Below, piece after piece: positions 24,891-34,086 of a DNA stretch of 64,000 bases. The DNA comes from Paenibacillus piri (lineage in GTDB: Bacteria > Bacillota > Bacilli > Paenibacillales > NBRC-103111), in contig NZ_SMRT01000009.1 of the NCBI RefSeq assembly GCF_004354045.1, positions 1 through 64,000 of the forward strand. Direction: 5' to 3'. The position numbers and the translations under genes were made by a program. Below the pieces are notes generated by a model, which was given only the letters and a program-made list of their open reading frames with translations, was not told the DNA's origin and ran no database searches. The first letter of the stretch is position 1, and every line of letters begins with the position of its first letter.

Positions 24891-25661
24891 ATGCCGATTA
24901 TACAATCGTTGGACCGCGCGTTGAATATTTTGGATTTATTCGACGAACAGACGAAGGAATTGAAAATTACGGAAATCAGCTCGCGGATCGGGCTGCATAA
25001 GAGCACGGTCCACTCCTTGCTGAAGACGCTGCAGCTGCACGGCTATATCGACCAGGACATCGAGAGCGGGAAATACAGGCTCGGCCTGAAACTGGTGGAG
25101 AAAGGCCAACAGCTGCTGCAAAGCATGGATATACGCGGGACGGCGCGCAAACATATGACCTTGTTATCGGCGCAAACCGGACAGACGACCCATCTGGTCA
25201 TATTGGACGGTAAAGAAGGCGTCTACATCGACAAGGTGGAGGGCGACAAGGCCGCGATCCGCTACTCGCGCATCGGCGGCCGCGTGCCGCTGCATAGCAG
25301 TGCCGTAGGCAAGGCGCTGACGGCTTTCCGCAGCGCTCCGGAAATCGAGGAGCTGTTGAAAGGCTACCGCTACGTCCGGCAGACGGCTTCGACCATCGGC
25401 GATAAAGAGAGCTTCCTCCAAGAGCTGGATGGCGTCCGCCGTCAAGGCTATGCGGTGGACGACCAGGAGAACGAGCCGGGCGTCCGCTGCGCGGCGGCTC
25501 CCATCTTCAACCATGCCGGAGATGTGGCGGCGTCGATGAGCGTCTCGACCATGATCTCGGTCGTCGACGATGGGCAGTTCGCGCGCTGCATTGAGCTGCT
25601 GAAGCTTGAAACGGCGCAAATTTCTCAAGCGCTCGGTTTTAAAAACTTTTTTCCATATTGA
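24891..25661 (+). CDS. IclR-family transcriptional regulator
   Basis: A 256-residue repressor or activator: N-terminal winged helix (SLDRALNILDLF through GLHKSTVHSLLKTLQLHGYI, about 5-50) and a C-terminal effector domain with the TTHLVILDGKEGVYIDKVEG and PGVRCAAAPIFNHAGDVAAS motifs. It starts 10 bp after the dehydrogenase stop with AAGGAG. Relatives such as KdgR sense 2-keto-3-deoxy sugar acids, the kind of intermediate this operon makes. It likely binds the palindrome at 23717-23735. Confidence 0.88.
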   Translation: MPIIQSLDRALNILDLFDEQTKELKITEISSRIGLHKSTVHSLLKTLQLHGYIDQDIESGKYRLGLKLVEKGQQLLQSMDIRGTARKHMTLLSAQTGQTTHLVILDGKEGVYIDKVEGDKAAIRYSRIGGRVPLHSSAVGKALTAFRSAPEIEELLKGYRYVRQTASTIGDKESFLQELDGVRRQGYAVDDQENEPGVRCAAAPIFNHAGDVAASMSVSTMISVVDDGQFARCIELLKLETAQISQALGFKNFFPY

Positions 25662-25675
25662 GAGGATGGTCGAAC

Positions 25676-26557
25676 ATGAGAATTATTCGTTACAGGACAT
25701 CGGCTTCCGCTGCGGTATTGGCGGCGTTGACGGATGAGGGAAAGCTGGTCGAACTGCAGCAGGCCGATTTTTTAAGCGTTGTCAGACAGGCGCAGTCGGA
25801 AGGCCGGACCGTTCTGCAATATGTTCAATCGGTTGTCGAGTCCAGCGAGGGCCGGCAAGCGGCGTTGGAGGAGCTTGATCTGCTGACGCCGATCGAAGCG
25901 CCGGAAGTATGGGCGGCAGGCGTGACGTACGAGAAAAGCCGCGAGGCGCGCAATTACGAAGCGACCGGCGGCAAAATGGACGCAAGCACATTTTACGATA
26001 AAGTGTATGACGCGGAGCGTCCGGAAATCTTTTTCAAATCGACTGCTGCGCGTACGGTAGGTCCGGGTCAGGGCGTGCAGCTGAGAAGCGATTCGCAATG
26101 GCAAATTCCGGAGCCGGAGCTGGCTTTGGTGCTTGACGGCGACGGTACGATTCTCGGCTATACGATCGGCAACGACATGAGCTGCCGCGATATCGAAGGA
26201 GAAAACCCGCTTTATTTGCCGCAGGCGAAAATGTGGAGGCGCTCCTGCTCGATTGGCCCGGCGATCCGTCTGGCCGAATCGGTCGACAATCCGTACGATT
26301 TTCAAATCGCCTGCCGTATTTTCCGGGACGGGGCGCAAGTCGTTGAAGGAACGGCGAACACGAAGCAGCTGAAGCGCAAGCTTGACGAGCTCGTTTCGTT
26401 CCTGAAACGGGACAACGAGCTGTTCGAGGGGACCGTCCTGATGACGGGCACCTGCATCGTACCGCCGAACGAGTTTACGCTGGCCGGCGGGGACCGGGTC
26501 GACATCGAAATCAGCGGCATCGGCAAGCTGTCCAATCCGGTTCTAGCCGCGGAATAA
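25676..26557 (+). CDS. Fumarylacetoacetate hydrolase-family dehydratase, probable 2-keto-3-deoxypentonate dehydratase
   Basis: A 293-residue FAH-fold protein. The magnesium-binding residues are visible in PEPELALVL and the SCRDIEGENPLYLPQAKMW block. This subgroup includes Caulobacter XylX and archaeal KdaD, which dehydrate 2-keto-3-deoxy-xylonate or -arabinonate to 2-oxoglutarate semialdehyde. The ATG at 25676 follows AGAGGATGG. It lies between IclR and the semialdehyde dehydrogenase, and the xylonate-type dehydratase completes the set, so that role fits well. Confidence 0.8.
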   Translation: MRIIRYRTSASAAVLAALTDEGKLVELQQADFLSVVRQAQSEGRTVLQYVQSVVESSEGRQAALEELDLLTPIEAPEVWAAGVTYEKSREARNYEATGGKMDASTFYDKVYDAERPEIFFKSTAARTVGPGQGVQLRSDSQWQIPEPELALVLDGDGTILGYTIGNDMSCRDIEGENPLYLPQAKMWRRSCSIGPAIRLAESVDNPYDFQIACRIFRDGAQVVEGTANTKQLKRKLDELVSFLKRDNELFEGTVLMTGTCIVPPNEFTLAGGDRVDIEISGIGKLSNPVLAAE

Positions 26558-26773
26558 GCGGATCCGCCATATTTCGGATTCAATCCTGATGAGTCCGGAC
26601 CATATAAGCTGTGAGGGCGGAATTGTTCCGAATAATCGTTTTTGAAGAGGGAGTCAACGAACAGCAGCCGACACCGGGCGGTAACGCGATCCGTGCGTAC
26701 CGCGGGCATGTAGTCGCCGGACTTGTATATAATAGTCAATTTGTACATTCATTTATTTTAGGAGGAATGAACC

Positions 26774-28240
26774 ATGTCTACAGCAGTCAACGCGCCCGTC
26801 TATTTAAACTATATCAACGGGGAATGGAGCGCCGCTTCAAGCGGACAAACCGCTACGAGCATCAGCCCGGCCAATAAGCATGAGGTAGTCGGTATCATCC
26901 AGGTATCCAACGCGGATGATTTGGACCGTGCGGTACAAAGCGCCAAGCAGGCGCAAAAAGGATGGAGAAAGCTGGCCGGACCGTCGAGAGGCGAATTTTT
27001 GTACAAAGCTGCCAATGCGATGGAACGCCGGTTGAACGAAATCGCCGAGACGATGACCCGCGAAATGGGCAAGACGCTGCCTGAGGCCAAAGGCGAAACG
27101 GCGCGCGGCATCGCGATTCTGCGCTACTATGCCGGCGAAGGCATGCGCAAAGTCGGCGACGTGATTCCCTCGACCGATGCGGATGCGCTGATGTTTACGA
27201 CGCGCGTACCGCTTGGCGTTGTGGGAGTTATCGCGCCGTGGAACTTCCCGGTTGCCATCCCGATCTGGAAAATGGCTCCGGCGCTCGCATACGGCAACAC
27301 CGTTGTGCTGAAGCCTGCGCAAGAAACAGCCGTTACAGCGGCTAAAATCATCGAATGCTTCGCTGAAGCCGGCTTCCCGGCCGGCGTGGTCAACCTCATT
27401 ACCGGCAAAGGCTCCGTCATCGGCCAAGGCTTGGCCGAGCATAAGGACGTTAACGGCATTACGTTCACGGGCTCCAACCAGGTCGGCAAGCAGGTCGGTC
27501 AAGCGGCATTGGCAAGAGGCGCGAAGTATCAGCTGGAGATGGGCGGTAAAAACCCGGTCATCATCGCGGCGGACGCCGACCTCGATCTGGCGGTGGAAGG
27601 CACGGTCAGCGGCGGGCTCCGCTCGACCGGCCAGAAATGTACGGCGACGAGCCGCGTCATCGTGCAAAGCGAAGTCTACGAAGCGTTCAAGCAAAAGCTG
27701 CTGGCTAAGGTGCGCGAGATTAAAGTCGGCAACGGTCTGGAGGGCGAAACGTGGATGGGACCTTGCGCGAACGAGAACCAGCTGGATACGGTCCTTTCCT
27801 ACATTCAAAAAGGAATCGAAGAAGGCGCCGAGCTGCTGCACGGCGGCGGACGTCCCGACGAAGCAGCGCTCTCGGACGGATTTTATGTGCAGCCGACCGT
27901 TTTCGATAAAGTCAGCCGCTCCATGGTCATCGCCCAGGAAGAAATTTTCGGACCCGTGCTGGCGCTGATCAAGGTGGATACGATGGAGGAAGCGATTGAA
28001 GCGGCGAACGATGCGGATTTCGGGCTGAGCGCCTCGATCTATACGTCGAGCATCGGCAATTTGATGTCGTTCATTCAAGATATGGATGCGGGACTCGTCC
28101 GCGTGAACGCCGAAACCGCAGGCGTGGAGCTGCAGGCTCCGTTCGGCGGCATGAAACAGTCGAGCTCGCACTCGCGCGAACAAGGGCAGGCGGCGATCGA
28201 ATTTTTCACGGCGATCAAAACCGTGTTCGTAAAATCTTAA
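26774..28240 (+). CDS. Aldehyde dehydrogenase, probable 2-oxoglutarate semialdehyde dehydrogenase
   Basis: A 488-residue ALDH. Catalytic E255 in YQLEMGGKNP and C289 in GQKCTATSR, with the coenzyme loop FTGSNQVGKQVG. It resembles enzymes that oxidise 2,5-dioxopentanoate to 2-oxoglutarate (Caulobacter XylA, B. subtilis YcbD). TTAGGAGG precedes the ATG. The 216-bp gap before it holds a possible -10 TATAAT (26728-26733) without a clear -35, so a secondary promoter is possible. It supplies the last step of the pathway. Confidence 0.88.
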   Translation: MSTAVNAPVYLNYINGEWSAASSGQTATSISPANKHEVVGIIQVSNADDLDRAVQSAKQAQKGWRKLAGPSRGEFLYKAANAMERRLNEIAETMTREMGKTLPEAKGETARGIAILRYYAGEGMRKVGDVIPSTDADALMFTTRVPLGVVGVIAPWNFPVAIPIWKMAPALAYGNTVVLKPAQETAVTAAKIIECFAEAGFPAGVVNLITGKGSVIGQGLAEHKDVNGITFTGSNQVGKQVGQAALARGAKYQLEMGGKNPVIIAADADLDLAVEGTVSGGLRSTGQKCTATSRVIVQSEVYEAFKQKLLAKVREIKVGNGLEGETWMGPCANENQLDTVLSYIQKGIEEGAELLHGGGRPDEAALSDGFYVQPTVFDKVSRSMVIAQEEIFGPVLALIKVDTMEEAIEAANDADFGLSASIYTSSIGNLMSFIQDMDAGLVRVNAETAGVELQAPFGGMKQSSSHSREQGQAAIEFFTAIKTVFVKS

Positions 28241-28326
28241 TCCGACGCTGACCGGTCGCACCTGCGGATATACCGCACGGTGTGACCGTGATTTTATTCC
28301 GATATCGCGTAAAGGATGTGATCCTC

Positions 28327-30300
28327 TTGACCGATTCGTTACTTGAAATTATAGGGGCTTCCAAGCCCGAATTATATGAGATCCGTTCGAAGGCGCCGGG
28401 CCCCTCCGGCTCCTTGCCATTGACCCACGACATGCTGCTCCATGCGCCGAGCGGCGATCTGTTCGGCTTGTCGCAAAACGTCGGCATGGGCTGGTCGCCG
28501 CAGAAGCTGGGCGGCAAGCAGTATCTGATCTTGAGCACGCAGGGCGGCATCCGCAAGGAGGACGGCTCGCCGGTCGCATTGGGCTACCATACCGGCCATT
28601 GGGAGGTCGGTCTGCTGATGCAGGCGGCGGCGCTGGAAATTTCCGGCATGGGCGGCGTTCCGTTCGCCGGGTTCGTCAGCGACCCGTGCGATGGCCGCTC
28701 GCAAGGCACGGACGGCATGTTCGACTCGCTGCCGTACCGCAACGACGCAGCCATCGTCTTCCGCCGCCTGATCCGCTCGCTTCCGACACGCAAAGGCGTG
28801 ATCGGGGTCGCAACCTGCGACAAGGGGCTGCCGGCGATGATGGTCGCCTTGGCTGCGATGGGTGACCTGCCCTGCATCATTGTTCCCGGCGGCGTCACGC
28901 TGCCGCCGGAGCAGGGCGAGGATGCGGGGAAGGTTCAAACGATCGGCGCACGGTACGCGAGCGGCGAAATGACGCTCGAGGAAGCGGCCGATCTCGGCTG
29001 CAGAGCCTGTGCGACGCCTGGCGGCGGCTGCCAGTTCCTCGGAACCGCGGCAACGGCCCAGGTTGTGGCCGAAGCGATGGGCATCACGGTTCCGCATTCG
29101 GCTCTGGCGCCTTCCGGACAGCCGGTGTGGGAGGAAGCCGCGCGGCAGTCCGCGCGCGCCGTCGCGGCGATGGAAGCCAAAGGCATCCGCATGAAGGATG
29201 TCTTGACCGATGGGGCGATACGCAATGCAATGGTCGTTCACGCGGCTTTCGGCGGCTCGACCAACCTGCTGCTGCACATACCGGCCATCGCCCATGCGGC
29301 GGGGCTTCGCGTGCCGGATGTGCAGGATTGGACGCAGGTGAACCGCCTCGTTCCACGGTTGGTCAGCGTGCTGCCGAACGGCCCGGAGTATCATCCGACC
29401 GTCCGCGTCTTTTTGGCCGGCGGCGTGCCGGAGGTTATGCTTCATCTGCGCGGCCTCGGTTTGCTGGATGAATCGGTGCTGACGGTTACAGGCGAGACGC
29501 TAGGAACGGTGCTGGACTGGTGGGAGAAGAGCGAGCGCAGACATAAGCTGCGCGAGCTGCTGGTCCGCCTGGACGGCGTCGATCCGGACGATGTGATCAT
29601 GAGCCCGGAGCGGGCGAAACAAAGAGGGCTGACATCGACGGTGACGTTCCCGACCGGCAATATCGCTCCGGAAGGAGCGGTCGTCAAATCGACGTCGATC
29701 GATCCGTCGGTGCTGGATGCGGAAGGCATATACCGTCACCGCGGCAAAGCCAAAGTGTTTACGACTGAGCGGGAAGCGATCGCCGCGATCAAGACCGGAG
29801 GTGTCCAGGCCGGCGATATTATGGTGCTGATCGGACGCGGTCCGTCCGGTACCGGAATGGAAGAGACGTACCAGCTTACCTCGGCGTTGAAGCATCTCCC
29901 CTTCGGGAAGCATGTATCGCTCATTACGGATGCGCGGTTTTCCGGTGTATCGACGGGCGCGTGCTTCGGTCATGTCGGTCCGGAGGCGCTGGCCGGAGGG
30001 CCTATCGGCAAATTGCGGACCGGCGATGTGATCGATATCGTGGTCGATACGCGCAATTTGGAAGGTACGATTCATTATATCGGCAGCGAGGATGCGCCGG
30101 TCAGCCCGGAGGAAGGGGCGGCGATATTGGCGGAGCGGGAGCCGCATCCGGAGATGCGGCCGGATGCGAAGCTGCCTGACGATACGCGGCTTTGGGCTGC
30201 GCTGCAATCGGTCAGCGGCGGTACGTGGAAGGGCAGCGTCTACGACGTGGAGCGGATCACGGCCGCGATCGAAGCGGGTAAAAAGGCGCTGGGCTGGTAA
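28327..30300 (+). CDS. IlvD/Edd-family dehydratase, YjhG/YagF-type D-xylonate dehydratase
   Basis: About 657 residues, matching E. coli YjhG/YagF (about 655) in length and in many remembered blocks, such as PSGDLFG, NVGMGWSP, SDPCDGRSQGT, FDSLPYRNDA and LVSVLPNGPEYHPTV. Iron-sulfur cysteines are C121, C164 and C235. It dehydrates D-xylonate (or a related pentonate) to 2-keto-3-deoxypentonate. TTG 28327 follows AAAGGATGTG and gives the family start; an ATG at 28282 has no such site. It is the last gene before the operon terminator. Confidence 0.88.
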   Translation: MTDSLLEIIGASKPELYEIRSKAPGPSGSLPLTHDMLLHAPSGDLFGLSQNVGMGWSPQKLGGKQYLILSTQGGIRKEDGSPVALGYHTGHWEVGLLMQAAALEISGMGGVPFAGFVSDPCDGRSQGTDGMFDSLPYRNDAAIVFRRLIRSLPTRKGVIGVATCDKGLPAMMVALAAMGDLPCIIVPGGVTLPPEQGEDAGKVQTIGARYASGEMTLEEAADLGCRACATPGGGCQFLGTAATAQVVAEAMGITVPHSALAPSGQPVWEEAARQSARAVAAMEAKGIRMKDVLTDGAIRNAMVVHAAFGGSTNLLLHIPAIAHAAGLRVPDVQDWTQVNRLVPRLVSVLPNGPEYHPTVRVFLAGGVPEVMLHLRGLGLLDESVLTVTGETLGTVLDWWEKSERRHKLRELLVRLDGVDPDDVIMSPERAKQRGLTSTVTFPTGNIAPEGAVVKSTSIDPSVLDAEGIYRHRGKAKVFTTEREAIAAIKTGGVQAGDIMVLIGRGPSGTGMEETYQLTSALKHLPFGKHVSLITDARFSGVSTGACFGHVGPEALAGGPIGKLRTGDVIDIVVDTRNLEGTIHYIGSEDAPVSPEEGAAILAEREPHPEMRPDAKLPDDTRLWAALQSVSGGTWKGSVYDVERITAAIEAGKKALGW

Positions 30301-30325
30301 GCTCAAGCCGGAGCTTTAGAATAAG

Positions 30326-30419
30326 CAGCGTGAGCTGCCTGGCATGACCATTGCGTAGGACCGTGAATGAACAGGTCCTATTGCGTCGGGTCGGCCAGGG
30401 CGGCGCACGCTGTTTTTTT
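30326..30419 (+). terminator. Large terminator at the end of the pentose operon
   Basis: CAGCGTG (30326-30332) pairs with CACGCTG (30406-30412), and the adjoining CTGCCTGGC pairs with GCCAGGGCGG. An inner hairpin AGGACC / GGTCCT sits at the tip. Seven T follow (30413-30419). It separates the pentose operon from the nickel/peptide importer. Confidence 0.75.
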
Positions 30420-30467
30420 GGTTGTCATATTTGTGTCACGAAATATCGAAAAAGTAGCACGAAAGTG

Positions 30468-30496
30468 ATGACGTTCACGGGAAGTTGTGCTACAAT
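30468..30496 (+). promoter_or_regulatory. Candidate promoter of the nickel/peptide importer operon
   Basis: ATGACG (30468-30473) and TACAAT (30491-30496) are 17 bp apart. Two CACGAAA motifs lie just upstream (30437-30464), one within CAC-gaaa-GTG. They could be a regulator site, but this is uncertain. Confidence 0.35.
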
Positions 30497-30615
30497 ACCG
30501 ATAATTCGTGTTACTGGATGATGTTGGTATGAATCGGCTGCTTTTTCCGTTGATGCGCACCCCGCTTTCTAAGCCTTCCAGTCGACACAAATCATAACCA
30601 TCAGGGGGAGAGATC

Positions 30616-32217
30616 GTGAGAGAAAAGGCTTTTCGCCATATTTGGATTACAGTACTTGTATCCGTTATGTTATTATCCGGCTGCTCGCAGGCAGTTCCCG
30701 AGAAAGAGGCGAACGCCCAAAAGGACGAGCTGGTTTTGGCGGTAGGCGGAGAACCGGATGCCGGCTTCGATCCGACGACAGGCTGGGGACGTTACGGATC
30801 GCCGCTGTTTCAAAGCACGCTTTTAACGCGGGACAAAGATTTGAAGATCATCAATGATCTGGCCGAAAGCTATGAGGTCGGCAGCGACGGATTGAATTGG
30901 ACGGTCAAGCTGCGCAAGGATGCCAAATTTTCCGACGGCAAGCCATTGACCTCCGGCGATGTTCAATTTACGTTTGAAACTGCCGCCAAAAGCGGCTCGA
31001 GCATCGATCTCGGCAATATGCAGAGCGTATCGGCAGCCGATGAGTATACGGTGCGGTTCACGCTGAAAGAACCCCAATCGACATTCACGCAGATGCTGGT
31101 GGCAACCGGAATCGTACCGAGGCATGCCTATGGAAAAGATTATGCGCAGAAGCCGATCGGTTCGGGACCTTATAAGCTCGTGCAATGGGATAAAGGCCAG
31201 CAGCTGATCGTGGAGGCGAATCCCGAATATTACGGCGCCAAGCCTTATTTTAAGAAGCTGACGTTTTTGTTTCTGAACGAGGATGCTTCCTTTGCCGCCG
31301 CCAAGGCAGGCAAGGTGGACATCGCAGGAATCCCGGCGGCCTTCGCCAGGCAGCCGGTGCCGGGCATGCGGCTGGAGGCGGTACATACGGTGGATAACCG
31401 CGGACTGACGTTTCCATATGTAAAGTCCGGCGGCAGGACGAAGGAAGGCTATCCGATCGGGAATGACGTGACGGCGGAAATATCGATCCGCAAAGCGATT
31501 AATACGGCGCTGGACCGGAAGGCTTTGGTCCAAGGCGTGCTTGAGGGCTACGGTACGCCCGCCTACACGGTCAACGACGGGCTGCCGTGGTTTAATCCGG
31601 GCTCGGTCATAGCCGATGCGGATATGGCCGGAGCACAAAAAATTTTGGCGGATGACGGCTGGAAAGACACGAACGGGGACGGCATTTTGGAAAAAGGGCC
31701 GCTTAAGGCCGAGTTTACCTTGTTGTACCCGTCTAACGACGTAACCCGGCAATCGCTGGCCATCGCGGTTTCCGATTTGATCAAGCCGCTTGGCATCAGC
31801 ATCAAGGTCGACGGCAAAAGCTGGGACGAACTGGAGAAGCTGATGCACGCGAATGCCGTGCTGTTCGGCTTTGGCAGTCAAGATCCGCTGGAAATGTACA
31901 ATGTATACAGCAGCAAGTATATGGGGGTCGACTATTATAACCCCGGCTTTTATAAAAACCCCGTTGTCGACGCTTATATGGAAAAGGCCATGCGGGCGCT
32001 GAACGAAAAGGACGCGCTCGACTATTGGAAAAAGGCGCAGTGGGACGGCAGCACCGGTTTAAGTGCCAAAGGGGATGCCCCCTGGGCTTGGCTCGTCAAT
32101 ATCGATCATTTGTACCTGGTGAAGGAAGATTTGGATATCGGCAAGCAAAAAATACACCCTCACGGCCACGGCTGGCCGGTAACGGACAATATAGAGGAAT
32201 GGAAACGGCTGAATTAG
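30616..32217 (+). CDS. Extracellular solute-binding lipoprotein, nickel/peptide type (family 5)
   Basis: A 533-residue lipoprotein: signal ending LLSGC (Cys about 23), then a family 5 binding domain with GGEPDAGFDPTTGWGRYGS near its start and the LAESYEVGSDGLNWTVKLRK block typical of peptide and nickel binders. The GTG start follows AGGGGGAGAG. Together with two permeases and two separate single-domain ATPases it forms a NikABCDE/DppABCDF-like importer. Nickel, metallophore or peptide as ligand cannot be decided from motifs alone. Confidence 0.85.
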   Translation: MREKAFRHIWITVLVSVMLLSGCSQAVPEKEANAQKDELVLAVGGEPDAGFDPTTGWGRYGSPLFQSTLLTRDKDLKIINDLAESYEVGSDGLNWTVKLRKDAKFSDGKPLTSGDVQFTFETAAKSGSSIDLGNMQSVSAADEYTVRFTLKEPQSTFTQMLVATGIVPRHAYGKDYAQKPIGSGPYKLVQWDKGQQLIVEANPEYYGAKPYFKKLTFLFLNEDASFAAAKAGKVDIAGIPAAFARQPVPGMRLEAVHTVDNRGLTFPYVKSGGRTKEGYPIGNDVTAEISIRKAINTALDRKALVQGVLEGYGTPAYTVNDGLPWFNPGSVIADADMAGAQKILADDGWKDTNGDGILEKGPLKAEFTLLYPSNDVTRQSLAIAVSDLIKPLGISIKVDGKSWDELEKLMHANAVLFGFGSQDPLEMYNVYSSKYMGVDYYNPGFYKNPVVDAYMEKAMRALNEKDALDYWKKAQWDGSTGLSAKGDAPWAWLVNIDHLYLVKEDLDIGKQKIHPHGHGWPVTDNIEEWKRLN

Positions 32218-32237
32218 AAGGAAACGGAGTCGTAGTT

Positions 32238-33227
32238 ATGTATAAGCGCATCCTTGCTTTTTTTCTGCTCAAAAGCGTAAGGCTTGTTATATTATTGGCC
32301 GCCGTATGTACCGTTTCGTTTGTACTGGTCAGCTATTCGCCAATCGACCCTGTTCAGGCATACATCGGCGCGGATATGATGCGCGTCAGCCCCGAGCAGA
32401 GGGCGCAAATCGCGGCTCATTGGGGATGGGATCAGCCTCCGTTGAAGCGGCTGCTGAGCTGGGCAACGGCGCTGCTTCACGGCGATCTGGGCACTTCGAT
32501 GATTTATCGCAGGCCGGTTGCGGAGGTGATCGGCGGCCGGTTCCTGCATTCCATTGCCTTGATGAGCATCGCCTGGCTGCTGTCGGGTATTATCGGTTTT
32601 GTTCTCGGCGTTCTGGCAGCTATGAAAAAAGGAACGTGGACCGACCGCGTCATCAAATGGTATTGCTATACGCTCGCTTCAACGCCAACGTTTTGGCTCG
32701 GATTGCTGATGCTCATCGTATTCGCAGTTTGGTTGAGGTGGTTCCCGGTGGGCATGGCCGTACCGATCGGCGTGGCTGCCGCCGACGTCGCCTGGAGCGA
32801 CCTGCTTCTGCATATGCTGCTGCCGGCATTGACACTAAGCATCATCGGCGTTTCCGGCGTTGCCCTTCATACGCGCGAGAAGCTGCTGCAGGTGCTGGAC
32901 AGCGACTATATGCTGTTCGCAAGGGCTAGGGGCGAGAAAGGCTTCGGGCTGTTTTGGAGGCATGGCTTGCGCAATGTAGCGCTGCCGGCGGTTACGCTGC
33001 AGTTCGCCTCGTTCAGCGAATTGTTCGGCGGGGCCGTTTTGGCCGAGCAAGTTTTCACTTATCCCGGATTGGGCCAAGCTACAGTCGAGGCCGGACTTCG
33101 CGGCGATGTTCCGCTGCTGCTCGGATTAATCATATTTAGTACATGCTTCGTATTTACCGGCAATTTGCTGGCCGATTTGCTGTATCGCATCTTGGACCCG
33201 CGGCTCAGGGAAGGGGGAAGAGCATGA
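32238..33227 (+). CDS. ABC transporter permease, NikB/DppB-like
   Basis: A 329-residue permease with an N-terminal membrane helix, the conserved HWGWDQPPLKRLLSWATALL extracytoplasmic segment, and the permease core ending in AEQVFTYPGLGQATVEAGL and LDPRLREG, typical of the DppB family. ATG 32238 follows GAAACGGAG about 20 bp after the lipoprotein stop. The stop overlaps the next start (ATGA). It pairs with the NikC/DppC-like subunit. Confidence 0.87.
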   Translation: MYKRILAFFLLKSVRLVILLAAVCTVSFVLVSYSPIDPVQAYIGADMMRVSPEQRAQIAAHWGWDQPPLKRLLSWATALLHGDLGTSMIYRRPVAEVIGGRFLHSIALMSIAWLLSGIIGFVLGVLAAMKKGTWTDRVIKWYCYTLASTPTFWLGLLMLIVFAVWLRWFPVGMAVPIGVAAADVAWSDLLLHMLLPALTLSIIGVSGVALHTREKLLQVLDSDYMLFARARGEKGFGLFWRHGLRNVALPAVTLQFASFSELFGGAVLAEQVFTYPGLGQATVEAGLRGDVPLLLGLIIFSTCFVFTGNLLADLLYRILDPRLREGGRA

Positions 33228-34039
33228 ACCGGAGACAGCGAACGCTGCTGTTCATCTTCCTGGCTGCTGCCGGCTTGCTTGCCGTAGCTGTTGGCGGGAT
33301 TTTGCTCGGCAGCGATAAAATCGCGACGCATTTGGAGCTGCGGAACTCGGCTCCTTCCTGGGAGCACCCGTTCGGCACCGATTGGCTGGGCAGAGATATG
33401 CTGACGCGCACGCTCAAAGGCTTGACGCTGAGCATAGTTGTCGGCATCGCAGCTTCGGTATCGAGCGTAGTGATTGCGATGACGCTTGGGCTGGCGGCCG
33501 CTACGATGGGCAAAGCCGTCGACCGGATCGTCGGCTGGCTTACCGATTTGTTCTTGAGCGTTCCGCATTTGGTGACCTTGATATTGATCTCATTTGTTTT
33601 GGGTGGCGGCGCGAAAGGCATTATTATCGGAATCGCTTTAACGCATTGGCCGAGCCTGTCCCGGATTATTAGGGCCGAGGTAATGCAGCTGAGGAATGCG
33701 GAGTATGTGCAAATTTCGAGGCATATGGGCAGGTCGCGCTGGTGGATTGCGACAAGGCATCTGCTGCCGCATGTGCTTCCACAATTTGCGGTTGGCCTGC
33801 TGCTCATTTTCCCGCATGCGATCCTGCATGAAGCGGCCATTACGTTTGTCGGGATGGGCTTGTCTCCGCATCAGCCGGCAATCGGCGTCATTTTATCGGA
33901 GTCTATGCGTTATTTATCGACCGGGATGTGGTGGCTGGCCTTTTTTCCGGGACTGTGCTTATTGCTGATGGTACGGGCTTTCGATACGTTAGGCGAAAAT
34001 CTGCGCCGGCTGGCGGATCCGCATAGCTCGCATGAATGA
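33224..34039 (+). CDS. ABC transporter permease, NikC/DppC-like
   Basis: A 271-residue permease. The N-terminal anchor helix is followed by EHPFGTDWLGRDMLTRTLKG, the family hallmark, then five further helices and the ATPase-contact loop MQLRNAEYVQISRHMGRSRW. The ATG at 33224 overlaps the upstream stop, after AAGGGGGAAG. It is a little shorter than many DppC proteins (about 290-300) but appears complete. Confidence 0.87.
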   Translation: MNRRQRTLLFIFLAAAGLLAVAVGGILLGSDKIATHLELRNSAPSWEHPFGTDWLGRDMLTRTLKGLTLSIVVGIAASVSSVVIAMTLGLAAATMGKAVDRIVGWLTDLFLSVPHLVTLILISFVLGGGAKGIIIGIALTHWPSLSRIIRAEVMQLRNAEYVQISRHMGRSRWWIATRHLLPHVLPQFAVGLLLIFPHAILHEAAITFVGMGLSPHQPAIGVILSESMRYLSTGMWWLAFFPGLCLLLMVRAFDTLGENLRRLADPHSSHE

Positions 34040-34086
34040 ACACGCAATCCGTTCTATTCGATTAAATAAAGGGGGGCTGAAAGCAG

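Noticed and set aside
26837..28261. 474-codon open frame on the minus strand
   Set aside because: It is antisense to the aldehyde dehydrogenase, is Arg/His-rich in the way shadow frames are, and has no ribosome binding site. The plus-strand protein has all family motifs.
28372..29445. 357-codon minus-strand frame inside the xylonate dehydratase gene
   Set aside because: A shadow of a GC-rich gene; the plus-strand dehydratase matches YjhG/YagF throughout.
30823..31881. 352-codon minus-strand frame opposite the binding-lipoprotein gene
   Set aside because: Antisense frame without ribosome binding site or domain; the plus-strand lipoprotein is well supported.
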